This document shows, in pieces, positions 18,640-39,400 of a DNA stretch of 64,000 nucleotides (its first letter is position 1; each line of letters starts with the position of its first letter). The position numbers and the translations under genes were made by a program. The notes beneath the pieces are model-generated. The model had not been told where the DNA came from and made no database searches. It saw only the letters and a program-made list of their open reading frames with translations. Source of the DNA: Phytoseiulus persimilis (lineage: Eukaryota; Arthropoda; Arachnida; Mesostigmata; Phytoseiidae); NCBI GenBank assembly GCA_037576195.1, contig CM075104.1, forward strand, positions 12,354,211-12,418,210, written 5' to 3'.

Positions 18640-20632
18640 ATAGGCGGATCGAGCTCGTGGGTAAAATGCATCATCGATCGGTCCTTCGACGGAGCATGCT
18701 CACCATCCGCAAGAGTTCTATGTGGCCAATGTCCTTTGTTGGCTTTCCAAAGGACCGCAGCGGGTTTTCCTTATAGTTATATTTTGCGTATGTTGAAGAG
18801 CACAGGAGTGATGTTTTTAGATGTATACCGCGTGAGTTTGCTCCGTGGAGCCGTCGAATGGTGTGGTGTAGCTGCGTACAGCAGCATGATGGGCCGTCGT
18901 TCAGCGACACAATCTCGTGATGTTTAGGGTCCACTAGATGCAAATGAGACTGTGAAAATGCATGCGGCATGCACGGAGAGGAGGCACGAAGATGCATCCA
19001 ATGCGCAGTAATTTCAAGTAAGTATGGAAAACGATCACAGCAGACGATGAAAGAGAAACAATCGGGGCTTAACTGAATATAACAAGTATTTTATTATCAG
19101 CTTATCTACCGTGTTAAAAATACGTCACCAGCTCTCGGTACACCAGTTGGGAAGCTGCTCTGGTCTGCTCAAACGTAGCGGATATTAACCATGGTTATGG
19201 TACAGAAGACATCGAAAACTTTCTAGTCGCGAGGCCTGGTCAAGCTCCCGGCTACTATTCTCCTGTCAATTTTCCCAAAGAGAATTACGCCGAATATTTG
19301 ACTGAGACCTCCGAATTTTCCCAGTGATCGATGGCTTCCACAGAAATCCTCTTCGTCTATTCATAATGCCAAGAATCACAAATTAGCATTCGTCCGAAAC
19401 CCCGTCATAGATGATTGTTGTATTTTTATATTATTTGATATGGAGAGTCTTGGAATAGTTATGCATTAATGTTAATCGATGCTCTTTGGCTATGATACAA
19501 TAAAGCGCACTAGGAGTTCGAGGTGGCCCGAGACTCCAGTGCCGACCTTATAACAAGCTGCCTTCAGGGCTCTTACAGGAAATGCCACTGGCTTCAGACC
19601 ATTCATTCTTTGTGTGTTTTCTTCAAGTCATCAATGTCATGTACAAGTTCACCCTCGTTTGATACCTGGACCAAAACGCGAGTGTCTACCTAGATAATAT
19701 ACTATTTACAACCCGATGTCCCGAACTTGCCTCCGAAGCACGAGGGATACGGAGCCGCGAACATTGAAATATCTACACTGACCCATTGGAATTCTTAGGG
19801 AGAAGGGCGAAGCTGTCGAACATGGAATCGCTCGAGTGATTGATCGATTGGTTGTTCGTCGATCGGTTGGTCGGTCGGTCAATCGGTTGTGTGGGTAGGT
19901 AGATAGTTATCACAGAGGAATAAGTTAATAAACGATGCTGTGTTGGATTACAGCTTGGGTCCGTCGCGAATCATTGGAACTCATTGAAAGACGATCAAAA
20001 GACGGGAGAGGAATCTTCGAAAATAGAGATCTTCTTGCTAGAAACGGAGTCCGAAAGTTTGAGATCGGATTGACACAATGAGAACAACTGCGAATCTGCG
20101 TGGGTTGATGGCGTCGGTGGTGACGATCATGGACGGATTCTTCAGGAACTCGTGCTCCCCCCGAACGACGAGCACCAAGCTGAACCCTGTCGAGGGCCCT
20201 CGAGTTCGAGATAATCGATAGCCATGAGATTAGTGTGACCTCGACCCCATTGAACGGAATCACATCGTCAACATCAGCTCTAGGTGAAGAGACTAGCGAT
20301 CATTTGAATGCCCTCAAGAAGCGAGGCGCGTTAGCTGCGAGTTCAGAGGGGGGAGGGGGATCGCCCTAGTATGTTCATCATCATCGCCACCGCCACCACC
20401 ATCATTGCTTGACACCTTGATCATTGTCATCGAAATTGTTTCGATTGCCAAGTCAACTGACAGCAAGACGAGATGAATGCTTGTCCGGAATGTAGACGTA
20501 CGTGCTTTTTTCCTTCTTTGAAAATGGTTGAATTTTTTGTTGTAGTGATGAATACTTTGATGCATAAACTCATGACTGCAACCGTCTTCGTCAAAAACAA
20601 GAGACACATCTCTCCGCGCGAGGCAAACATTA
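18640..20632. other. 3' flank of ovo; no recognised gene
   Basis: No coding sequence was recognised. Part of this is probably the 3' UTR of ovo. An unrelated plus-strand AATAAA is seen near 19498. A stretch of repeated GATCGGTTG/GGTCGGTC words and GTAGGTAGATAG lies at about 19836-19910. Confidence 0.4.
19090..19095 (-). terminator. candidate distal poly(A) signal of ovo
   Basis: AATAAA on the minus strand about 1.5 kb after the ovo stop. It is the only canonical minus-strand hexamer noticed in the downstream region. A nearer non-canonical site cannot be excluded. Confidence 0.3.
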
Positions 20633-27834
<7,202 letters not shown>

Positions 27835-27842
<8 letters not shown>

Positions 27843-27858
27843 CTTGGAGTTTATCCAT
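27835..27858 (-). other. short upstream ORF overlapping the ovo start codon
   Basis: ATG at 27858-27856 opens a seven-codon frame (MDKLQDA) whose TAA (27837-27835) lies just after the ovo ATG (27842-27840), so the two frames overlap. The upstream ATG has a G at +4. The same frame is open farther upstream to 28077. Whether it lies in the mRNA depends on the unknown transcription start. Confidence 0.4.
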
Positions 27859-30800
27859 GCGACTGTCGCGGACTTCTTCAGGGGACAGTTTCGCTCGCAC
27901 TTGATGGCTCCGTGTCGCAGCTGTCAAAGTCAATGTAGATTCCTCTTGTGACTTTCCACGCTTCCGAATTCGCTCCGGTGGTAATTTGTCCGTTTGACGG
28001 TGAAAGCGAAAAGTACGATGACACTTAGGCCCACCGGTGGCCGTATCCGGGAGATCACTAAGAAATTCTGGACCCACACCAGAATAGATGGGATATTTTG
28101 GTTCTGCCGAGTGGCGAGGGGATCAGCACCGGTGTGCTCTCTCACGATCCCTCTCCCCTCTCGTGCAGAAGTACCGTCATGGAGACAAATGCGAGGTGAA
28201 GTAACACCGGATCATAATGTTATATAACTGACACAACCAAAGCGGAAAAGGCCATCAGGCAGGGGGCAAATTCAACGCGGTCCCGGAAATTCTGTCCGAA
28301 TTTCTCTCAAATCTTCTGACGAAATCAACGTCGCCGAAGTTTGTGTAGAATCTTTCCACTACTTCTCGACAAGGGATGAATATGCCTCGCACGGAAACAA
28401 AAGTTCTGTGAAACAGCGGAAAGACCTCGCAAGTAGTAGCACTCGAGCTCTGCGTCTCCACCGGAACCTCTTATTCCTCTCTAAGGCGGGTACGCCTCTC
28501 AGATTGCCATGGTTGATCCTACAGCCGGATCTGACTCAAGCTCTCGCATTTGCCGAATCCGCAAGCCCGAATCGGAACCTGCGGAAATTTCAGAGCCTGA
28601 TTGAGGCGAACCGGGACTACGTCAGAACGTCCATGACGGGGATCCAGGGTCTGGTCCGACGCGCGCCCCGATGAACCCTTGGCACATTACCGTGTGCGGC
28701 CGTCGAGGAATTGTTTCACCGATGTTCTCCTGGATCCCTGATGAGCGCGTCATAACGTTACAGCTTAAGAAGATAAACTTTGTCCAGATGTCGCGTGTCG
28801 TAAACGCATGCTGCCCCGTTATCTGAGGCAGATGCCCAGTCACCGATCGAAGGCGGCGGAGAGTGAAGTTTTCTACTACGAGGTCTCAATGGATAGGGCA
28901 GCGGCAGCATCTGTGTGACTAACTGAACGACTGGCTGGTCGGCTGTCGAACGCGGTCGTGGCAGAAGGTCCTTCCGCAAACTCTTGCATAAGATAACAAC
29001 AACAACGGTCGCTTCGAACACCAGAAGGTCCGACCCACCGCCGCCGCCGACGACAGCGATGACGACGACCTAGTCCCCGAGTCGTTCGCCAGTGAGCTGA
29101 CTCTCTCTCCCTCCCCGAAGGATCCCCTACATCCCATAACCAGGCAAACGAACTCGCGAGAAAGCAAACGAGCAGGAATCCATACGGCCAAATGACACCC
29201 CCATTCGCATACTCAGCCAGAGGGGTGGCGACGGCGATGTTGATGCCGAGCGGTTGGGCCTGTTCTCGATGCCGCGAAATGTTTGATTCCATCTTGGAAT
29301 CTGACTCGTCATGACGTCCACCAAGACGTCGATTTTCCAGCTCTGGGCACCGTGGAACGGCCCTCCTTTCTCTCAAGCCCGGAGTTCGGGCATTTCCCTG
29401 TTATGGAGTGAAGTCTGGAGAGACATCTGAGTAACCTTGAACGTCAGAAACTCCCGATGGCTTGTTTTTTTGTCTCGGAATTCGCATCATTGTTCTCTGA
29501 TTGCCAGGCACACAGCACTCGTTGAGACGAAAACTTATCATTTCTACTTCTGCAATGTTTTACAATAGTTTGGTCCGAGACGGTGACGGCGCTGAAAATC
29601 GCGTGCGTCGAGCCGCTTGGCGTGGCTCGTCTGGAAAAATGCCCCGCGAATAAATTGTAGATCGGCTTCTGAATGGGTGGAAGGATGCATGAAAGAAATG
29701 GAGTTATTCTTTTCAAAATGTATCTCCTCAAACTCTCCTATTCTGTCGGGTGGACTGATTGTTCACGGCAACTTTCCTCAGTGGGCTCCTCTCACTCCGG
29801 ACAAAACTCCAGAACGAATTCCAGAGCTACGACGGACTTGAGGCCGATTCGCAAACACGCGAAAGAGCCGAGCCGTCAAGAGGACCGTCCCACGCGTGAC
29901 GCCGTTGAACTCTTCGGGCCCACGGAATTAGATACTTAATGGTGCGTCGTCTCTGGGAACGTGCGCGCACGCTTGCTCGCTGGCAACGACCACGTCATCC
30001 AGCGGGCAACCCAAACTGCGCACGGAGCTCGTAGCATGGGAGAATCTTGGCGACGAGCGAGTTCTGGTTCTCAACAGCGAACACGCCAGGCATTTCTCGT
30101 GTTCTCCCTCTCTCAGCTACCGTACTCCAAGGAACAACAGAACTCTCTTGATGATGAGCTGGGAGCTCAAGAAGAACCGATCCCCCTGACCTTGACACGA
30201 AACTCATCAGACGATGGAATCGTGGTATGAGGTGAAACCGAGTGTGGGAGGCTGAGCGCTTCAGCGATAACTACAACCAACGATCCTCCACAAATCAATC
30301 CGTCGGACGACTTGACGTTCATCTGCCGGTGGAAATGCGAACGAACAGTTAGTCTTCAGAGCGAGGCACGACCTCAGGAATCTGAAAGCGACAGTTTTTT
30401 CGCTGCTTTCGCACTTCAACACCCTCCTACGCAGGTGTCTAAACAAGATTGCTAGCTAGATCCAACGGAAACTCTGCCTATTTGGCCTTCTCTTCCGTCG
30501 CTTGTACTTTCGTTTGTGTGTGGTTCTTCCATTCGCTGAGATCAGAACGTGATGCGTTGAGGTAGGAGCGTGCTGTTCAACACTGTGTTGACTGTTTCAG
30601 CAGAGTATTGGTATTGGCACAACAAGCCGCTGCCGACCGATCTGCCCGCTCCCTGCGAATTTCTGCGTTCCAGCAAATGCTTCGCGCCACTGCGGGTCGC
30701 GACTCCCGAGGTACGGCTACTGTCGCGGTGCGAAACCAACTTAATTCCACTTCTGCATCGAATGTCAATTTTCTGGGGAAGTTCGTCTTCCATATGACGG

Positions 30801-33800
30801 TCAAGGCTCAAAGCCGCGTTTGCCGTCAACAGGCGGAAAGGGCGGAAGAATGAACCAAACGACGCACAACGAGCCCGCTGCGCGCGAGGGAAAGGACCAC
30901 TAGTTCCGACCGCGGGCCAAGTTCAGGGCCATCGATGCAACCGCTTCCGCCGGAGCCGTTCAGCAACGGCGACGTCAACAGCGGAGCGGAGCTGGGCAAG
31001 CGAGAGGGAAACCAGAAAAACGCTTCCCGCGGGGAAAGCAAAAGTGCGCGACGCCGTGAGTCTATTATTCGTTCGGGTCTTCCCTCTCTCCCTCTCGCTG
31101 GAGAAACAACGTAAGGAACCCGGGTTCGGTCTGCGCTTTTCCCGTCAGCTCTGAGCGCCCGCGTAGAGCGTTGCTATTCTTCGCCCAGTTGCTTCTGGTT
31201 TCTAGCGCAACCGTGAAGTTCGCTTTCAATTATCTTGATTTTCAAGTGGTTTCGTAACAGGAGCAGCTCTGTCAGTGCCAACAGGGGAGAGTCTTGCACA
31301 AGCACGCTGCACTGGGGAGCGGGAAATAAATCAAGCCGAATGTGATACATCTCCTTCCGAAAGCGTAAACACGTGGTAGGAAGAGAGGTGTCCCGTACGA
31401 AGGGCCAACGTCGTCATCGGGAGAAACGTTCGGAGATGCCAACGGTTAGAAGGTCTCGGCGATCCGGAGGAGTTGACTCATCACTCGAGCGGAAACCAGG
31501 AAAGATTCTTTCCGGCTTCGTTTCGAACTTCGGATCGATTCCTGGCGAACCGAGTCAACCACGTACGACAGAGAATCGGATTCGTCGTGGTGATTGCCGT
31601 GGACGATGTGCCAGTGAAAGTGGAGCTCAAGGTCGTTGAAGGTTCTTCGCCTGTTGTTCTCGAGAAGTTTTTTGTTCTATCAGCTCGGGGAGACTTGCGG
31701 CGCTCAGAAGCTTTCGGTTTTGTATTCATCCAAGCAGAGGACTTTCGCGCAATGTTCTGCAGGTTCCGTCACTCGGCTATTTTCGGAGCGAGATGTTGGG
31801 CATAATTCATTCCGATCGACGTCGAAGTAACTGCCCCCGTACCTTTTGAAATGCTTCCTCGTTGTTCGTCTTCTCAACAATTCTCTCCCTTCCGATCGGA
31901 GAGTAGACGTTTTCGGATGCATACTTCTACCTCAGAACAACGATGACCAGCAGAAGAAGAAGTAGAGGACGACGGATAAATTGACGACGGAATGCAAGGG
32001 CGGAAAGGCGGAAGGACGAACTCGGCAATCTCGCGCACAAGGGGAGATCCGAACGTAGGGAGAAAATGATATTCGGTAGGAACGTGACCAACGCCTTCGG
32101 AAATCCGGGCCTTCCCCAGCGCGGCGAACACAATCGCCAATTTCTGAGATTGGCCGGACTTTGCATCCGCCGGCTCGGCCGTTTCGTTAGCTTCTCGTGA
32201 TTCGAACTGTGAGCCAACCTTCAATGAGTTTTGAATATGCATGCAACAAGGGAAAATATTCATCTGCCCGGAACACTCACAGACGCAAATACTGCCAATC
32301 GGTGGACGATATCCTCGTTCATAAAGTTCCGTTGTGCGAGCGCTGAGGTTCGCCTTACTGAACTAGATGATCGATTGGTGCGATCGGCGTTGCACTGCTG
32401 TGCGGCGTTAATGGGCCAGCTGGACGGCTGAAAGACCGAACGTTTTGATGATGTCCTTCAGACCACGCCGAAAACCGTTCTGCGATCCGCTCATTAGATA
32501 ATCGGAGAAATTCGGAGACTTTCCTACGGGACGACATTCTGAACGATCGTCGTTGCCTTCGTGGAATGCATGCAGCGCAGAATCAGAGAGGGCATCCTGA
32601 AAACAGTTCTCGTACTCCCTCGTCTGTTCGCATGTTCAGTTCCAAAGAGCGAGCGGAACACCGGTAGAGTTGGATGGTACTGGTTCTCGGTACACCCTAG
32701 ATTCCCCGATACATGTGTCCGCCCGTGAACCAGGGTTCATATTCTCTCGTTCGAATCGCAGCATAACAGGTTCGCCAGTGGGATCGAGTCACAAAACAAC
32801 AGCTCGAGAGCAGGCAACGCGAAAAGGTTGAGGCTGTTGGGCCCTCGAGCGATCTCATCCACATATTTCGAATATCGGAACAAGAATCCCAATCTCGAGG
32901 TGTCTGGAATTTGGGCGTTGGAGAGGTTCGCTCCAACCGAATTTTCAATCGGAGTCCATCTCTAACACTCGGGCATCAGTCAGAAACTGGATTTTTGATC
33001 GAATTCCTTTACAATGCGGAAGAAATATTCTGGCTCGCCGTACCAAGTATGATAATTATTAATTTCGGTTGAGCTGATCCCGGTCGGCCGATTGATTAAT
33101 TCAGCTCTTGATTGCGCATAGATCAAATGGGGGGCTTGCGTCGAGGGAGTCGAAACTGAGCGAATCAAACAAGAGGCGATAGCGGGATGCCTTTTCCGTC
33201 GAATGTCGCTCGGATTTCCAAAGTACGGGTTGCCAAACAGGGACAACCTCACTGGTCCCTGGAACAAGGAATAACAAGATGCTACAGAGGGAAACCTTCC
33301 GGTTCCTGATAGCTCAGAGCAGTCCCTGCTCGAGGAATTCGTTTTGAATCATTCTGCGGGCGCCTGCTCCTCAACCTGATTTCAAATCATGCCACAGCAG
33401 TCGCTGAGGGATCGATTGCGAACAGAAACGAAGCACGAAATGAACGATCCTCCTCCCCGGAGAGCAACTGCTCATTCTGGAAGAGTTCTGGTCCCAGAGC
33501 CGATCCCCGCTCACCCTCATATGAGAGCCGACATCAATATAGCGATGGCACTCACTAGACCTATTCATCGATTGTGCAGATCGAAGAGGACTGGCAAAAA
33601 CGAATTTGTACATTCGCATGGATGTATCGCTGAGAGGATTGGGAGTAACAGACCAGTCAGCTCCTTGGAGTTCGGCGTCTTCCAAAATTTTTGTTTAGCG
33701 ACGTTTATCCGGCGAGCTTGATCTTCATTCTAACGAACTCGATCCGACTTTACGCAGAGACAGAAATCTTCCGGTAAAATGGATGTCGAGCGGAATGCGG

Positions 33801-35360
33801 AATCGGTCGACAGTATGAGGGCACCGTTCCTGAACGCGTGGTTTCGAGAAGCCACGTTTGACGAGGACGAGCAGGACAAAATGGAAATGTCTGTCCGAGA
33901 TACCGTGGAACGGCTCAAAGTCATAAAACACTGAAGCCGAAATTTGATAGTGTGGAAAACGTCCGATCCGTTCTTTCTCTCGCTCTGTGAAGCCTGCGCT
34001 AGAGTGGGCTGAATCAAAAACCCAATATATGTTATAGCGATGCGTTCGTGATTGCCTCTGTAATTTCTTTGTTGTGCTCGCGTCGGAATTCTCCGCGCAA
34101 CCAATGAATCTCTTCGGCGCGCAGCGACATTGTTTGAAAATTCCGCGCGGAGAACACACGCGAACAGTTTGCATGCCCAGGGCGGGGAGGCTGAGGCTAG
34201 TTCGATTCTTGTAGAAGCACGCAGTTCACCAATGTACCGGTTTACCAAATCGTTTTTGAGGCATGCACCCGTATCTTCGGAGAAGATTGCCTGTACTTCG
34301 GTACGTGTTCAACGCCCGTTCCTCCCGAGACGAAATGATGGTCCGCAGTTGCCCGTACCGTTTCTTCTCGAACTGGATCCTTGGAATGAGGAAAGACCGG
34401 CCGAGGCAAGCGAAGACTCGCGAACGGGAGCTGACACACAACGTCTACAGAATTCGCTCTTCGTGCAGCGCATCACAGCTGACTCTCGAAAAGGGTTTCT
34501 CGAAGGTTCGATCGAATTCAGATTCACTGATGAACTGTTGATCGGCGATGGTTGCAGCGGTTCCATGGCCGTCTCGGTCGAGTCCAGAAGCGGCAGGGCC
34601 CTTGTGAAGATGAGGGAGTTCTTGAAACAAAAGAATCATTTAGTCCCATCGGACGGTCCGAGAGAGAAGATCGGGCGGAGACCGTTGCGAGCGGAGTCCT
34701 GAACACCGCCCGTCAGTGGATATGGCCTCGTTTTCTCCTGTTCGCCCAACGAAACTCTCCAGCCCAACGATCGGATGAGAGGCTGACTGAGTGGACTGCC
34801 GGCTCGACTGTCTGCCTCGTTGGCTGCCCCTTCTTGAAACGCGGCGGAACACCATCTGCACTCCCAAATGGCGTAATCTGCGCGTGGCTGAATTAGAAGA
34901 GAGAGAGAGAAGAAAGCCTGTTCTACTTCGGTACTTTGTGTCTTTTTCTCTCATGTCCCCTCCTCGTGGTTCCGCGCTGCTTTCGTTTTCGGGAGAAGTT
35001 TCACGACGAGCTTCCTCCTCGCACTTCTTCGTGCGCTCGCTCGTCCGCCCGCTCCTGGTGTTGAAGTCCGTCAATTTTCTGGGATTGCTCCGCCGCTATA
35101 GAACGCTGTTCCTTCGAATCCGATGTACGTTTGGAATGATCTCCGATCGATCAGTGGGCTCGTACGTAGTGAGCGGTATCATGTCAAGATTGTGATTGGC
35201 GATGTCTGAAGTAAAGTCTTCGATGGCGTGTCAGAAGACCACCTCGATGTGATTGCTCGTGGAGTGGTCCGAGATGAAATTGCTTCGGAAAAAAGAAATT
35301 TCCCCTCCTCGTTAGACAAGAGTTTGGCAGACGATCCTCAAGTGTTTCTACCGCTCGCTG
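27859..35360. other. upstream region of ovo; no recognised gene
   Basis: No protein family was recognised in about 7.5 kb. Open frames up to 190 codons occur on both strands (for example 34130-34702 plus, 34248-33730 minus) and overlap each other in opposite strands and frames, which argues against most of them. The segment would suit cis-regulatory DNA upstream of ovo, but no individual site can be supported by eye. Confidence 0.35.
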
Positions 35361-36432
35361 TCATTCCTGTTCGAAGAATGCTGTCCGTCGCTCTTCTAGC
35401 TCGACTCCGCTTCCTCCACGTCTTCGGCTGGATTCCCGAGGTGTTCGAGTCCTGTTCGGGACGTCACTCGGCACGGCGGTCCGGTCCGAATTGTCGATCA
35501 GAGGCGCTTTCGCCGTTTCGCTCTGAAGAGACCCTAACGTGACATTGAAAAGTTGTTTCCGAACCGCTGCAGCCATTTTTTTCTCTTCCAATTTTTCGAT
35601 CTCAGATGAAGAAAAGTCATCTTTCGGCCCCTACAGCAGCGGCAGCGGAAAACGAGATCGATCAATGCGCAGGTGTGTACAGAAGTCGACGCGGCGTCCG
35701 TGGTCGTGTCTTTGCCACGAGCGCGTTGGGTAACTATCGTTAACCAAATAGACCAGTCGAACGGTCTGACTTGCGTCGACCGGCAGCTTGTCCGAACGCA
35801 CGTAATGACTTAATTCATGTAAAAGCAACCGTCTCCAGAGCTCTCGTCCGGAGACAGACAGAATCGCAGTCTGTGGGTGCTCGGGGAAATTCTCCATGCG
35901 GGACACCTTGGGGCAGCTAAGATGCCTCGTCCATCAAAAGTATGAATGCAGTGATGATGACTCGCAGCGAAAACGGAGGCGGCCGAAACCACGTCACCAG
36001 GAACGGTGGGATGTCCTGCAGGTGTGACACGCGACCCGAGTCTAGACTTCGGTAACGCCGGATTGCGTCCCGCTCGCTGGCGGAGTCGGTTGTCTTCCTA
36101 TTCAGCTCAGATGATTGGATGAATGACCCAGTTGGCGTCTGCGAGGCAGCTGCTGGCAACGAAAGTGATCTGTTGAAGATCTGTTTTAGTTCAGGTAGTC
36201 GCGGCGGCTCTCCTTCTAATCTTCGAATCACAGGATCATCATCATCATCAGGGGAATCCTCATCAAACGAGGCGTGTGTCGTCTCTGGCCTGATTGAGGC
36301 TCCGCTGATTGTGGCGTTTACGGCGGGAGGTCCCTTTGCAGATGTGCGCAACCCGTCAGGTGAACGCAAACACTTCGGTCTCCACTCGCGTGTGAGCGGC
36401 GCGCGGCGGAAATCTACGTCAGGTGCACGCAT
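35361..36432 (-). CDS. candidate two-exon segment of an unrecognised gene
   Basis: A frame from 36432 reads to 35998 (145 codons), where a GTGACG donor follows. A strong pyrimidine-rich acceptor (CTGCTGTAG) ends at 35631. The next segment 35630-35361 continues in the same phase to a stop. The first segment has an acidic run of five Asp encoded by a CAT/GAT repeat (about 36236-36250), then LPELKQIFNRSLSLP and RRYRSLDSG. The second has SSSEIEKLEEKKMAAAVRKQ, which would be helical, then a Ser/Arg/Pro-rich tail. The amino acid composition looks like a cytoplasmic low-complexity protein, but no family is recognised and the donor is weak. Upstream and downstream exons are undefined. Confidence 0.3.
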
Positions 36433-39400
36433 CAGTCGGTTCTGCTCCGGGTCGGAGTCTGGTCGCGAGACTCAATCCGCAGTCAGAGTCGCCGAATTCT
36501 CCGCGGAACCGACAACGGGGGAATACCTCTGTGGGAAAGAATCGTCCCGAAGGGCTGCGAGCCACGTCTGCGCCGCCCCTGCTTTCTGTTTCGAAGAACC
36601 GCAACGAATTGTGGATGCCCACCCGCGATAAACAGTCGAGAGCGCAATCACGCGCAGCAGCATTGTTCTGGAAACGCGCGGATTCCCAGCAGCGCCGTGT
36701 GAAGCGTCGTCGAGGAGCGTTGATGGCGGATAATTTCATCTCGCATTTTGGAAATATAATAAAACAACACGAGTGCCAAAAAACTTAATGCACACTCACA
36801 AACACAAATGAGCGGTCTTCGGCTCACATAACCTTGTGCCACCGAAAAGCGACGAGACATAAAGCAAAAGGGACCACTGACGCGAACAGTGCAATTTCGT
36901 ATTTTCTCAACGCCCCGGCGGCAGCTGCACCACTCTCTCGGAACGCATTCATCATTCATCTCGACACTGGACACGAAATTGATCTTCATTTTGCAGCAAG
37001 ATCTTCAACCGCACCGTAATCTGTTCCCGAGAGAGCGAGAGTTTCAGGCGAGCTAACGAGAGAGGAAACGCCGAATCTTGGCCGATGATCGAGCGAAGTT
37101 TCCGAAAATCCAGAAGGTGTCGACACGATTCCCCTCGATTCTTCATTTCTCCATTCAGAGTTGATAGGAACCCTAATGAGAAAATCCACAGCTGAATACG
37201 GAATATTCTTCGATTATGTCGTGGACAGATACTTGGCGCTAGAAGATGATGTGTCCCGTGTTCGGCTCAGAATGCAGACTTCTCGGCCTTCGACGGGAGA
37301 TCGACGACGATTCATCTCGAACGCGCACTGTCACAGATCCTTCGGAAGTTCCTCACGCTGCTCCGGGTTTCAACCTGGCATCAGGATGTCTCAGCAGACG
37401 ATGGAGTGAAACGCTCGGTTCATCGAGTGCTTGCGGACAGGATATGTATTATATCCCTGTTTAACGATAATAATCACACAGAACGCCAGCCTAATAGTCC
37501 AATTTCAATCCCGCAAATACACGCGTGCGCAGACGGTGAGGAATTGGCGGCTCGCATTGTCCACAATTAAAGACGCCGATAAATCCGGTGATCGATTTTC
37601 CCGCTTCGAGCCTCCCCGTTTGGCTTGAATGTCAGATTCATTTGATCATTGCGCGCGAATCTCTCCAGCAATCTTCAACGGCGAATGCTGCATTCGGGAA
37701 AATCAACAAACCGTCCCTCAGTATGTTTATGTGAGAACGTTCGCTATTTGGCACTGCGCCCTTTTTCTTCCTTTCTGGCTTCGAGTGAATGTGGAGCTGG
37801 CCAGTATCGTCCGAAGCGCGGCCATATCAGCTTTCGGTGATCAATCCGTGATCTTGTCCTCTCCTTTGTTCCTCGTCCATCATTCCATCACGCGTTTTCC
37901 GCCCATCTTGGTGGCGCCACTCGAGCTGCAATTCACCGACGTCCTCAAGAATCGGAAGATCGTCGTTGCACGAATTCCATTGCGGTGTCTCAACGCTCAG
38001 GAAGATCGCAGGGCCGGTGGCCGTAAGGCTCAAGGATTAACCGTTCGTCGCCGAACTGGGAGCCGCTGCCTCGCGCAGAGCTCTGGTTTTGAGCGTGTTC
38101 GGCGGGCACTGGGGGAAGGGCCGGGTGAGGTAGGTCGACTGGCGGAATCCGAGCGGGTGGAAGAGGTTCGTTTCAGCGCCAAATTCGAGATTCTCCTCTC
38201 CCGCCCGCCCGCTTGCTTACAGTAGCAGCGACTCGCTTTTTAATCACAACGGTCGTCGATTTAAACATCAACAGGTGCCCTTCTCTCCGGCCTACCGTTG
38301 GTGGAGCCGCTTGAGCCTGCTCCGGCGCCGCTCGTGGGGGACCCAAAACATTTTTATGTGAAGTTTCGTTGAGCCCAGAAGCAGCGGTAGGCCATCGTCA
38401 CTTCCAAACAGCACAAGTTGAGCGCTTGGCGGGCTGCCTGGCCGTTGCTCGCTGACAATGATAGCAACCGTACAAGCAAATGACCAACTCGACTCCCAAT
38501 ATCTTCGCTCGTCTTGTGATTCCGACTGATGGCGAATGCTACACCGCCTCACCGAACGGAGTGTCACGGAACTTGGACGGAGGCCCCGCTGTTGGCGATT
38601 CTTTGGAAGAGAGAAGTGTCTCGAGTATGCCGATACGTGCGGGCGAGAGTTTTCCGAGAGTCCCATCGCGACGAAGCCGTTTCTCTTAACAAGGGCTTCC
38701 TCTCATGTTACTTTGGAAATCTAATGCACTCATTGTTTCTGAAGCTTCCCTCGTGAACTTCGATTGTATTGGCGCGAGCAACGCGGAGCGAAACTTGGCT
38801 CCGAGAATGCTGCGCTTCGGTCGAACGACGAGGACTCGGGCGACTGGCGAGTGTCTTCTCTCTAGTATCTAACCGCATCCACGTAGCTGTCATGCGACCA
38901 GCTGCGAAATCGAACTTGGCGACAAATTTTTCCTAATGACAGGGCTGCCTCCGAGGCTGTGCGAGTCACTTGCTCCGATGATAAGAGGGCATTATTTTCA
39001 TCTGTATTGTATTGCAAAGTCGCTCGTTTGGCCCTGCCTCCGCACTCGCAGTCTGGCGATTCGCTCGGCTTTCATCGCCGCAAGTTCAACGACGGCCTCT
39101 TGGAACACGCAGCTATGTGCGTCCCTGATGAGTGCTCGGATTTCCTCGAGGGATCTGGCACTTGAGATGACTCCAAGGAGAAGGAGTCGGACCTGGCGAA
39201 GACCGGGCGAGCGGATTTACGCCACCGTATCACGAGAGCCAGTCCCTTTAGTTACTCAATTGATCGCACGCCTCAGATGAGTCCATGGACGAATATAAGG
39301 AAGAATAGATGGGTCGATGCACGATTCATCGGACCGTGTTAGCCCGACGATTTCTGACATTAGGCGTTCATTCTCGATTTCATTCGTATGGATTTATGGC

